DNA of 7,132 nt from Candidatus Pullichristensenella stercoripullorum (lineage in GTDB: Bacteria; Bacillota; Clostridia; Christensenellales; Aristaeellaceae): the NCBI GenBank assembly GCA_018712885.1, contig DVGE01000319.1, positions 1 to 7,132 on the forward strand. The letters run 5' to 3'. The position numbers were made by a program, and so were the translations under genes. The stretch's first letter is position 1. Every line of letters starts with the position of its first letter. Under the pieces are notes generated by a model. That model ran no database searches, was not told the origin of the DNA, and was given only the letters and a program-made list of their open reading frames with translations. Positions 1 through 5,499 of the stretch are shown piece by piece.

Positions 1-238
1 CGAAGCGCGCGTTCAGCGCCCTCTCCCACACGAGCAGGCCCAGTCCGGCGACGATCAGCGCCATGAGCGTTCCCACCCATATGGGGCTTTGCGGATCAGG
101 AAGGAGTTTCCAGCGCTCTCCGCCTTCTTCACAGGCAAGGGCGATATAGGCCATGCCCAGCGTCAGGACAAGGCTGAGGCTGATGCGTATCTTCATAAAC
201 AGCGTCACATCCATGCCGGGCTTCTTTTTCCCTTTCAC
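1..238 (-). CDS. Small membrane protein of unknown function, N-terminal part (C-terminus beyond left edge)
   Basis: An open frame begins at a GTG (236-238) and runs off the left edge after 79 codons. The protein starts with a basic stretch (KGKKKP). A hydrophobic segment follows at about residues 17-35 (IRISLSLVLTLGMAYIALA), then a polar loop at about 36-51, then a second hydrophobic segment at about 52-74. This indicates at least two membrane helices with a short loop between them. I chose the GTG because a strong Shine-Dalgarno run, GGGAGAGGGG (245-254), sits 6 bases upstream. An in-frame ATG at 293-295 would add 19 residues, but it lies inside the loop of the terminator-like hairpin and has no clear Shine-Dalgarno site. 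I recognise no family. The gene lies downstream of the hairpin, so it may be outside the preceding transcription unit or reached by read-through. Confidence 0.6.
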   Translation of the reverse strand, partial: MKGKKKPGMDVTLFMKIRISLSLVLTLGMAYIALACEEGGERWKLLPDPQSPIWVGTLMALIVAGLGLLVWERALNARF

Positions 239-244
239 AGGCGT

Positions 245-254
245 CCCCTCTCCC
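245..254 (-). promoter_or_regulatory. Ribosome binding site that decides the GTG start of the left-edge membrane protein
   Basis: On the minus strand the purine run GGGAGAGGGG lies 6 bases before the GTG at 236-238. It is the only strong Shine-Dalgarno sequence near the start of this frame, and it favours the GTG over the upstream ATG at 293-295. Confidence 0.6.
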
Positions 255-270
255 TCGGAAAGCCATATGG

Positions 271-313
271 AAAAGGCAACGCGCGTTCTACCCATGGAGA
301 AACGCCCGTTGCC
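271..313 (-). terminator. Rho-independent-type terminator after the 96-residue gene
   Basis: On the minus strand GGCAACGGGCG (303-313) pairs with CGCGCGTTGCC (275-285) with one G-G mismatch. The stem can continue inward by pairing AGAA/TTCT (298-301 with 286-289), past a single bulged base at 302, leaving a loop of about 8 bases. The stem is followed on the minus strand by TTTT (271-274), a short T tract. It begins 8 bases past the stop codon of the 96-residue gene, the expected place for the end of the hydrolase-to-hypothetical transcription unit. The T run is only four long, so termination may be partial. Confidence 0.65.
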
Positions 314-321
314 TTGCCTGT

Positions 322-612
322 CTAAAAGCCAAAATCGTTGCGCGGGTCCTTGCTCTTGCGGCGCACGTCGTCGATAAACTCGATCTCCATGCGCTCGAAG
401 TGGATCTCCTCCACGAAGTGATCCTGCGTGAAAGCGGTCATGCGGAAGGAGGAGAACTCCCGCTCGTTCTTGGGCAGCCAGATGGGACGCGGCACGTCCA
501 GCGCGCGGCAGGCCTCGTCCAGCGCCTCGCGCGCACCGTCGAATGTACACTCCACCGTCATCTGGCGCTCGATGCGATGTTTTTTCATCAGCCGCACCCA
601 AAGTCTGGTCAT
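322..612 (-). CDS. Conserved-looking hypothetical protein, 96 residues, last gene of the ligase cassette
   Basis: The start is an ATG at 610-612 preceded by AGGAGG (618-623) at 5 bases. That Shine-Dalgarno site overlaps the TAG stop of the ATP-grasp ligase, so translation of the two is probably coupled. The protein is short, soluble and highly charged. It has no signal peptide, membrane segment or cysteine-based metal site. The N-terminus is basic (MTRLWVRLMKKHRIERQ), a helix-prone stretch follows at about residues 25-40 (FDGAREALDEACRALD), then a PRPIWLPKNEREF motif at 41-53, and the C-terminal half is acidic (EEIHFERMEIEFIDD, 68-82). I cannot name a family with certainty. Its place directly behind the two ligases and before a terminator suggests a role tied to them, perhaps as an accessory factor; this is inference only. 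Confidence 0.75.
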   Translation of the reverse strand: MTRLWVRLMKKHRIERQMTVECTFDGAREALDEACRALDVPRPIWLPKNEREFSSFRMTAFTQDHFVEEIHFERMEIEFIDDVRRKSKDPRNDFGF

Positions 613-621
613 GGCGGCCTC

Positions 622-1812
622 CTAACGGCTCAGCTTGCCCTTCGCGCCCTTGCTGCCGTGGACGATGTTGGCAAGCAGCGTGGAATCATGAGAGAACACC
701 GAGGCCTTGCGATCGGCCCAGGCGCTGAAGGCGCACTCCACCATGCCGTCGAGCAGCGCGGCGAAGGAGATGCCCTTCGGCTCCCAGAGGTAGAAAGCCA
801 GCGAGCCGGGGATGGTGTTGGCCTCGTTGATGAAGACGTTCTCGTTTTCGTCGAGTATGAAGTCGATGCGCACCACGCCCTTCAGATCCATGGCGTGGAA
901 GGCGCGCACGGCGAGATCGCGCACGGTCTGGGCAGCCTTTTCGCTGATGGGCGCGGGGATGACGCGCACCTGCGAGGCCATGCCGCCCGCGCCCTTGGCG
1001 TTGCGGGTGTACTTGCCTTCGAAGGTGAGGAATTCTTCCTGCGTCACCGGCATTTCCAGTTCCGAAGTCTCGACATCGTCGCCATAGCCGAGCACCGCGC
1101 AGTTGACCTCGCGCAGCGGCGTGATCGCCTTTTCCACCAGCACGCGGTGGTCGTAGGCCACGGCCGTCTCAATGGCGTCCTCGAGCTGCTGCCGATCATG
1201 GGCGACGTTGATGCCAATGGAGGAGCCGAGGTTGGCGGGCTTGACGATGAGCGGGAAGCCCAGTCTGTCCTCGCACTCGTCCATGACGCCGTCGCGCTCG
1301 CGGCTCCAGCGGCCGCGGTCGAACCACACGCCCTCGACCACGGGGAAGCCGCAGCCCTTGAACAGCAGCTTCATGGTGATCTTGTCCATGCCCACGGCGG
1401 AACCCATCACGCCCGCGGAGGTGTAGGGCACATTGAACAGCTCCAGCATGCCCTGCAGCGTGCCATCCTCGCCGTTGAGCCCGTGCAGCACCGGCATAAC
1501 GACATCGAGCGTCGCTACGCGCTCGGCGCCCGCGCCGCCAAAGAGTTTTTTCTTCTCCGGCAGATGGTAAAGCACCAGTTTGTCGTTCTCCCCCGCCGGG
1601 ATCACGCGCGTGACTTTGGCGGGGTCGAAGCGCTCATAAAACTTGATATCCGCAAGCGCTTCCCCGGTATACCAGTTCCCCTCGCGCCCGATGTATATGT
1701 AGGTGACGGTATATTTCTGCTTATTGAGCGCTTGCGCCGCCTGCAGCGCGGAGATGATGGACACATCGTGCTCGCAGGTGCGGCTGCCGTAGATCACGCC
1801 GATATTGTACAT
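622..1812 (-). CDS. ddl: D-alanine--D-alanine ligase family protein (divergent ATP-grasp ligase)
   Basis: The family joins two D-alanines using ATP to make the dipeptide later added by MurF. The 396-residue protein shows the full fold. The N-terminal domain has CEHDVSIIS (13-21) with the family's Glu-His pair. HGLNGEDGTLQG is at 110-121, YTSAGVMGSAVGMDK at 130-144, KPANLGSSIG at 191-200, the omega-loop element FEGKY at 264-268, VRIDF at 314-318 and the metal-binding NEANTIPG at 329-336. Glu14, Ser197 and Tyr268 match the triad of D-Ala-D-Ala ligases, and a Lys-Tyr loop argues against a D-lactate-type enzyme. Oddly, PGSLAFYLW (335-343) replaces the usual PGMTxxSL element, so the Ser that holds the second D-Ala carboxylate appears lost. 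At 396 residues it is longer than typical Ddl (about 300-370), with a C-terminal tail of about 35 residues. The ATG start has GGGAGG (1823-1828) upstream, and the gene begins 22 bases after the Mur ligase stop. Confidence 0.88.
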   Translation of the reverse strand: MYNIGVIYGSRTCEHDVSIISALQAAQALNKQKYTVTYIYIGREGNWYTGEALADIKFYERFDPAKVTRVIPAGENDKLVLYHLPEKKKLFGGAGAERVATLDVVMPVLHGLNGEDGTLQGMLELFNVPYTSAGVMGSAVGMDKITMKLLFKGCGFPVVEGVWFDRGRWSRERDGVMDECEDRLGFPLIVKPANLGSSIGINVAHDRQQLEDAIETAVAYDHRVLVEKAITPLREVNCAVLGYGDDVETSELEMPVTQEEFLTFEGKYTRNAKGAGGMASQVRVIPAPISEKAAQTVRDLAVRAFHAMDLKGVVRIDFILDENENVFINEANTIPGSLAFYLWEPKGISFAALLDGMVECAFSAWADRKASVFSHDSTLLANIVHGSKGAKGKLSR

Positions 1813-1834
1813 AGCCTTTTATCCTCCCTCATGC

Positions 1835-3430
1835 CTATTCGGTGTAATTGTCGGGAAGGTCGTTTTCAAACAGCACCGTATCTCCCGGCTTGCCAATGGC
1901 GCGCAAAAGCGCGCTGGCTTCGTCCAGCTCTGAGACCACATGGATGTCGTCGCGGGCAAAGCCGGAATCGACCAGGCCCTGCAAGATGGGCTTAGTATGC
2001 TTGGGGCCGACGAGTATGGCCACGTCCACACAGTTGACCATCTGCGTGCCGAAGGCGTAGTTGAGCTCGTCTTCCTTCGCGCCCTGCTCCACCATGCCGG
2101 GGGTGACGATGATGCGCCGCCCCGGGAAGCCGGAGAGCACGTTGAGCGCCTCCTGCGAGCCGGCGGGGTTGGAGTTGAAGGCGTCGTCGATGATGGTCAT
2201 GGCCCCGGGGATGAGCTGCAGGCGGTGCTCGATGGGCTCGATGACGCGCACGCCGCGGGCGATCTCCTCCATGGTCAAGCCCAGTTTGCGGGCCACGGCC
2301 GCGCAGAGGGCGATATTTTGAATGTTGTGCTTGCCAAGCAGCCGCGTGCGGCAGCGCAGCGATTCGCCGTCGGCGCATTTGAGCGTGAAGCGGCTGCCCT
2401 GCGGGCCGACCTCGATGTCCGTGGCCAGCATGTAGGGCTGGCGGTCGGGGTTGAAGCCGACGCGATACTTCTCGCGCTCGCACTTGGCAAAGAGGCGATC
2501 CACATAGCTGCCGTCCGAGGAGAAGAAGGCGACGCCGTCCTTGGGCAGGGCCTCGATGAGCTCATACTTGGTGCCGGCGATGTTCTCGATGGAGCCGAAC
2601 GTCTCCAAATGCTGGGGGCCGACGCTGGTGAGCAGGCCGTATTTGGGATGCACCAGCTCGCAAAGTTCCTTGATGTCGCCCACGTGCCGGGCGCCCATCT
2701 CGGCGATGAAGATCTGATGCTCGCTCTTGAGCTGCTCGTTGATCACGCGCGAAAGGCCCATGGGCGTGTTGAAGCTGGCGGGCGTAGCCAGCACGCGGTA
2801 TTTTTGCGAGAGTATATCGCGCAGGACAAATTTGGTGGAGGTCTTGCCGTAGCTGCCGGTGATGCCGATCTTGATCAGATCCGGGCGATCCTCCAGCTTT
2901 TTGCGCGCGCGCTCGAAGAACTGGCCGTTGATGCGCTCCTCCAAGGGCTGGGCGATGGCCGCCGCGCCCATGACGATATAGCAGTTGCCGGCATAGAGCA
3001 GGTACGGCGGCAGGGAGATGAGCGACAGAAGCGCCGAACCCGCCAGGCACAGCAGCACGATAAAGCCGTAGAGCCGGCGCACACGGCGGGTGAACACCAG
3101 CGGCTTTTTCGCCGGCGCGCGCAGATCGAGCACGGCCAGCGCCGCCGTGACCGCCACGAACAGCGCCAGCATCACCCAGTTGGCCACGCTCTCGCGGCGC
3201 ACGCGCTCGGTGATGAACAGCGAGAAGAACACCGGCAGGTACCAGCTCAGGACCGCTCCGACCAGACCTACCAGCACGCAGTTTTTCAAAAGCCGGTCGC
3301 GGTTGCGGCTCATCCAGCGGCGATAGCCGGGGAGCTGATAGCTCTCCAGCTGCAGCATGTGGACGAAGTGCCGGCAGGCGACCGCGCAGCAGACGGCCAC
3401 CAGCACGATGCGGATCAGCGAAAATGGCAT
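1835..3430 (-). CDS. Membrane-anchored MurF-like Mur ligase
   Basis: Mur ligases use ATP to join an amino acid or peptide to a UDP-MurNAc-type acceptor; MurF adds D-Ala-D-Ala. Residues from about 185 on form a MurF-type core: P-loop TGSYGKTSTK (191-200), AEMGARHVGDI (243-253), GPQHLETFGS (271-280), a probable carbamylated Lys288 in GTKYELIEAL, GKHNIQNIALCAA (366-378), DDAFNSNPAGS (415-425) and TPGMVEQG (443-450). The first 180 residues are not the MurF substrate-binding domain. They hold about four membrane helices, near residues 3-20, 50-72, 84-103 and 121-146, with a possible fifth at 150-161 and basic loops between. The total of 531 residues exceeds soluble MurF (about 450). The ATG at 3428-3430 follows an in-frame stop two codons earlier. 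The best Shine-Dalgarno site, AGGAG in the hydrolase stop region, is about 13 bases away, which is long. The gene sits between the hydrolase (16-base gap) and the Ddl-type ligase. The product is probably a membrane protein with a cytosolic ligase core. Confidence 0.85.
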   Translation of the reverse strand: MPFSLIRIVLVAVCCAVACRHFVHMLQLESYQLPGYRRWMSRNRDRLLKNCVLVGLVGAVLSWYLPVFFSLFITERVRRESVANWVMLALFVAVTAALAVLDLRAPAKKPLVFTRRVRRLYGFIVLLCLAGSALLSLISLPPYLLYAGNCYIVMGAAAIAQPLEERINGQFFERARKKLEDRPDLIKIGITGSYGKTSTKFVLRDILSQKYRVLATPASFNTPMGLSRVINEQLKSEHQIFIAEMGARHVGDIKELCELVHPKYGLLTSVGPQHLETFGSIENIAGTKYELIEALPKDGVAFFSSDGSYVDRLFAKCEREKYRVGFNPDRQPYMLATDIEVGPQGSRFTLKCADGESLRCRTRLLGKHNIQNIALCAAVARKLGLTMEEIARGVRVIEPIEHRLQLIPGAMTIIDDAFNSNPAGSQEALNVLSGFPGRRIIVTPGMVEQGAKEDELNYAFGTQMVNCVDVAILVGPKHTKPILQGLVDSGFARDDIHVVSELDEASALLRAIGKPGDTVLFENDLPDNYTE

Positions 3431-3446
3431 AAGCTACACATTGCTC

Positions 3447-4220
3447 CTATCCAATGAGGAATTTCCAGGCGATGGCCTTGAAGTCCGCGTACTTTTCCAG
3501 GTACGCGAAGTGGCCGCAGCCTTCCAGACGCACGAGCGCCGCGTCGGGGATCTCCTTTTCCATGACCTCGCCCATCCACAGGGGCGTGTCCCTGTCCTCC
3601 GTGCCCCAGATGAGCAGCGTGGAGGCTTTTATCCGGGGAAGCACGCCGCGCAGGTCCTGGGCGATGACGCGATTGAAGGTGGGGCGCATGGTCGGGGAGA
3701 GCGCCTTGTAGTCGGCGGAGCCGAATTTCTGCACCAACGCCTCGCGCCAGACCTCCACGCGCTTTCCCAGCAGGCGGCGGGTGAGGGCGTTGTCGGCAAG
3801 GGCGCGCAGCGCCTTGTAGCAGCGCGTGCGCAGGCTCTTTTTGCCGCTGGCGGGGGGCTTGATGCCCGCGCAGCCGGTGAGCACCATGCGGCGCACGGCC
3901 TCGGGGTGCTCGGCGGCGAGCAGGAGCGCAACGCGGCCGCCGAAGGAGTGGGCGATGACGTCGCAGCCGGCTATATCCATTCGGCGGATGAACGCCCAGA
4001 TCAGTTCCATATATTCCGTCACCGACCAGGGCGCGGGCGGCTCCGGGCTGTTGCCGTGGCCGGGGAAATCAACGACGTAGACGGTGCGCGCCTGGGAAAA
4101 ATCGCGCGTCACCGGCAAAAAACTGTCGACCCTGCCGCCCCAGCCGTGCAAGAGCAGCAGCGGCGCGCCGCTTCCCGACTTCTCATAATACAGCTTTACG
4201 CCCGCGTTGTCAAAAAACAT
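3447..4220 (-). CDS. Alpha/beta-fold hydrolase
   Basis: This 257-residue protein has the classic alpha/beta hydrolase order. The oxyanion-hole motif HGWGG is at 25-29, DFPGHGNS at 51-58, the nucleophile elbow AHSFGG at 90-95 with Ser92, the acid Asp209 in WGTEDRDTP, and the base His237 in GCGHFAYLE. A cap region lies at about residues 120-185. The length is typical of small esterase/lipase-like or C-C hydrolase members, and no signal peptide is seen, so it is probably cytosolic. The substrate cannot be told from sequence. I chose the ATG at 4218-4220 because GGAGG (4226-4230) lies 5 bases upstream; an upstream in-frame ATG at 4236-4238 would overlap the promoter -10 element and has no Shine-Dalgarno site. 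It is the first gene after the promoter and lies 16 bases before the Mur ligase, so it may act with the ligase pair, for example as an esterase or peptidase-like editing enzyme; that role is inference. Confidence 0.88.
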   Translation of the reverse strand: MFFDNAGVKLYYEKSGSGAPLLLLHGWGGRVDSFLPVTRDFSQARTVYVVDFPGHGNSPEPPAPWSVTEYMELIWAFIRRMDIAGCDVIAHSFGGRVALLLAAEHPEAVRRMVLTGCAGIKPPASGKKSLRTRCYKALRALADNALTRRLLGKRVEVWREALVQKFGSADYKALSPTMRPTFNRVIAQDLRGVLPRIKASTLLIWGTEDRDTPLWMGEVMEKEIPDAALVRLEGCGHFAYLEKYADFKAIAWKFLIG

Positions 4221-4225
4221 CCATG

Positions 4226-4230
4226 CCTCC
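4226..4230 (-). promoter_or_regulatory. Ribosome binding site that decides the hydrolase start
   Basis: GGAGG on the minus strand lies 5 bases before the ATG at 4218-4220. It supports this start over the ATG six codons upstream. It also lies at the position where transcription from the adjacent promoter is expected to begin. Confidence 0.7.
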
Positions 4231-4236
4231 GAACAC

Positions 4237-4265
4237 ATTGTAGCGCAGTTTGGGGAAAATGTCCA
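4237..4265 (-). promoter_or_regulatory. Sigma-A-type promoter for the hydrolase/Mur ligase/Ddl-type cassette
   Basis: Reading the minus strand, a -35 element TGGACA (4260-4265, five of six consensus bases) is followed by a 17-base spacer (4243-4259) and a -10 element TACAAT (4237-4242, five of six). The spacing is ideal. It lies in the intergenic gap after rimI, oriented toward the hydrolase. The predicted start of transcription, about 7 bases past the -10, falls near 4230, at the edge of the GGAGG site, so the leader would be only about 10 bases. The site suggests the downstream four genes form their own transcription unit. Confidence 0.68.
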
Positions 4266-4283
4266 GCCTCGGGGCGGGCTCCC

Positions 4284-4769
4284 CTATTCTTTGCGCAGAT
4301 AGGGGTCGTTCTCCGGGTGCGCCTCGGGCAGCTTTTCCAGCGCCATGAGCAGCGCGTCCTCGTTGTTGTCAGCGTAATAGCGCTTGCGGAAGCCCACGTC
4401 CACGAAGCCGAGCTTGCGGTAGATGGACTGGGCGATGAGATTCGAGCGGCGGCATTCCAGGGTCATCCAGGTCATGCCGCTGTCCGCCGCCAGCTGCACC
4501 AGCGCTTTGGTGATGGCCTTGCCGTAGCCAAGGCCGCGGCGGTCGGGGCGCACGGCGATGTTGGTGACGTGCGCCTCGTCGAGCACGAACCACATGCCCG
4601 CATAGGCGACGCACTCGCCGTCCTCGCGCATGACCAGGTAGCGCGCGCACTGATTCTCCGTCACCTCGCGCAAAAAGGACTCGCGCGACCAGGGGATGGC
4701 GAAACAGGCTTCCTCAATGGCATGCACGGCCTCGACGTCCTCCACGCGCATCAGCGTTATCTCCGTCAC
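4284..4769 (-). CDS. rimI: RimI-type GNAT N-acetyltransferase (ribosomal protein S18 alanine N-acetyltransferase family)
   Basis: RimI transfers an acetyl group from acetyl-CoA to a protein N-terminus, in the best-known case ribosomal protein S18. The 161-residue protein is one GNAT domain. CFAIPWSRESF (22-32) is typical of RimI, the acetyl-CoA pyrophosphate loop is RRGLGYGKA (77-85), and Glu105 and Tyr117 (in SIYRKLGF) match the residues used for catalysis. YYADNNEDALLMAL (131-144) matches the family's usual C-terminal strand. The start is a GTG (4767-4769) that overlaps the tsaB stop as GTGA, with GGGAGG (4777-4782) 7 bases upstream, so it is translationally coupled to tsaB. The tail after residue 145 is polar. 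Close coupling with tsaE and tsaB matches a common Bacillota arrangement, which supports rimI over a generic GNAT. Confidence 0.9.
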   Translation of the reverse strand: MTEITLMRVEDVEAVHAIEEACFAIPWSRESFLREVTENQCARYLVMREDGECVAYAGMWFVLDEAHVTNIAVRPDRRGLGYGKAITKALVQLAADSGMTWMTLECRRSNLIAQSIYRKLGFVDVGFRKRYYADNNEDALLMALEKLPEAHPENDPYLRKE

Positions 4770-5473
4770 GCGCCCGCCTCCCTTTTAAGCCGCGCGGCGC
4801 GCTCGCGCTCGGCCTGCGGCGCGCGCAGATAGTACGGTTCCAGGCGCGCGGGCTCGATCCACGCATCCCGGCGCTCGGCGGCCAGCACGCAGGCGGCGTC
4901 GGCGCGCAGGTCGGAAAGGTTGGGCGGCAGGATGACGGCGCGCTCCCCCAGCGCCGCGCGGATGGCCGCGCCATGGACGGGCACGCCGTCGCCGACGAAC
5001 GCCAGACGCTTATCCGTCGGCAACGCCCGCAAAAACGCCTCCAGCGGCAGCGCCGCGTCCTCCAGCATACGCACAGGGCGGCCGGAGGATGTATCGAAGG
5101 CGGCGCAGTAGACCTGCGAGCGCCGCGCGTCGAGGATGGGGCACACGAGCCCCGCGAAGCCGACGACGTTCATCGCCAGCGCTTCCAGCGCGTTGACGGC
5201 GCAGCAGGGCTTGTTTACCGCGTGGGCAAAGCCCTTGACCATGCACACGCCGATGCGCACGCCGGTGAAGGAGCCGGGGCCGGTGACGGCGGCGAAGGCG
5301 TCCATATCCTCGCAGCGCAGGCCGGTGGCGCGCAGGGCCGCGTCCACGGCGGGCAAAATGGTCTGCGAATGGGTAAGCCCCACGCGCAGCGCCGCCGTAT
5401 AGGCGATGGCGCCCTCGCGCATCACCGCGCAACCGGCCACCGGGCCGGAAGTGTCTACCGCCAGTATGTTCAA
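4766..5473 (-). CDS. tsaB: tRNA threonylcarbamoyladenosine biosynthesis protein TsaB
   Basis: TsaB is the non-catalytic partner of TsaD in making t6A at position 37 of ANN-decoding tRNAs; TsaE then acts on the complex. The sequence has the ASKHA-fold hallmarks: N-terminal NILAVDTSG (2-10), a THSQTILPAVD stretch (34-44), GPGSFTGVRIG (65-75), AVNALEALA (92-100) and LDARRSQVY (114-122). Its length of 235 residues is normal. I favour the TTG at 5471-5473, because it places the first residue exactly where family members begin and has GGAGG (5482-5486) 8 bases upstream. An ATG at 5486-5488 would add MEDGR and is the main alternative. A GTG at 5519-5521 would overlap tsaE and is unlikely. The stop overlaps the rimI start. 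No tsaD is present in the window, so it must be encoded elsewhere. Confidence 0.9.
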   Translation of the reverse strand: MNILAVDTSGPVAGCAVMREGAIAYTAALRVGLTHSQTILPAVDAALRATGLRCEDMDAFAAVTGPGSFTGVRIGVCMVKGFAHAVNKPCCAVNALEALAMNVVGFAGLVCPILDARRSQVYCAAFDTSSGRPVRMLEDAALPLEAFLRALPTDKRLAFVGDGVPVHGAAIRAALGERAVILPPNLSDLRADAACVLAAERRDAWIEPARLEPYYLRAPQAERERAARLKREAGA

Positions 5474-5481
5474 TCGTCCGT

Positions 5482-5486
5482 CCTCC
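5482..5486 (-). promoter_or_regulatory. Ribosome binding site supporting a TTG start for tsaB
   Basis: GGAGG on the minus strand lies 8 bases before the TTG at 5471-5473. It also overlaps the alternative ATG (5486-5488), which would then depend on a weaker AAGG-type site further upstream. Confidence 0.5.
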
Positions 5487-5499
5487 ATCGTCCGCCTTT

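Noticed and set aside
293..295. ATG as start of the left-edge membrane protein
   Set aside because: It lies in the hairpin loop, lacks a Shine-Dalgarno site, and would add a polar stretch ahead of the basic N-terminus. The GTG at 236-238 has a strong site.
622..1812. VanA-like D-Ala-D-Lac ligase, hence a vancomycin-resistance cluster
   Set aside because: The omega loop has Lys-Tyr (267-268) as in D-Ala-D-Ala ligases, and no vanH, vanX, vanY or two-component regulator genes are in the window.
400..1995. A 531-codon open frame on the plus strand opposite the Ddl-type ligase and the end of the Mur ligase
   Set aside because: It is a mirror of GC-rich codon usage on the minus strand. Its translation is rich in His, Ala, Arg and Gly with no family motif, and it crosses two well-supported genes.
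1940..3457. A 505-codon plus-strand open frame opposite the Mur ligase
   Set aside because: It is antisense to a gene with clear catalytic motifs, and its composition is low-complexity (Ala, Gly, His, Gln, Arg) with no recognisable domain.
4262..4284. Possible terminator after rimI (AGCC/GGCT hairpin followed by ACATTTT)
   Set aside because: Only four base pairs are firm and the T run is displaced. The sequence is better explained as the -35 region of the promoter.
3357..4832. A 491-codon plus-strand open frame opposite the hydrolase and rimI
   Set aside because: It spans two opposite-strand genes and their promoter, and shows no domain or convincing ribosome binding site.
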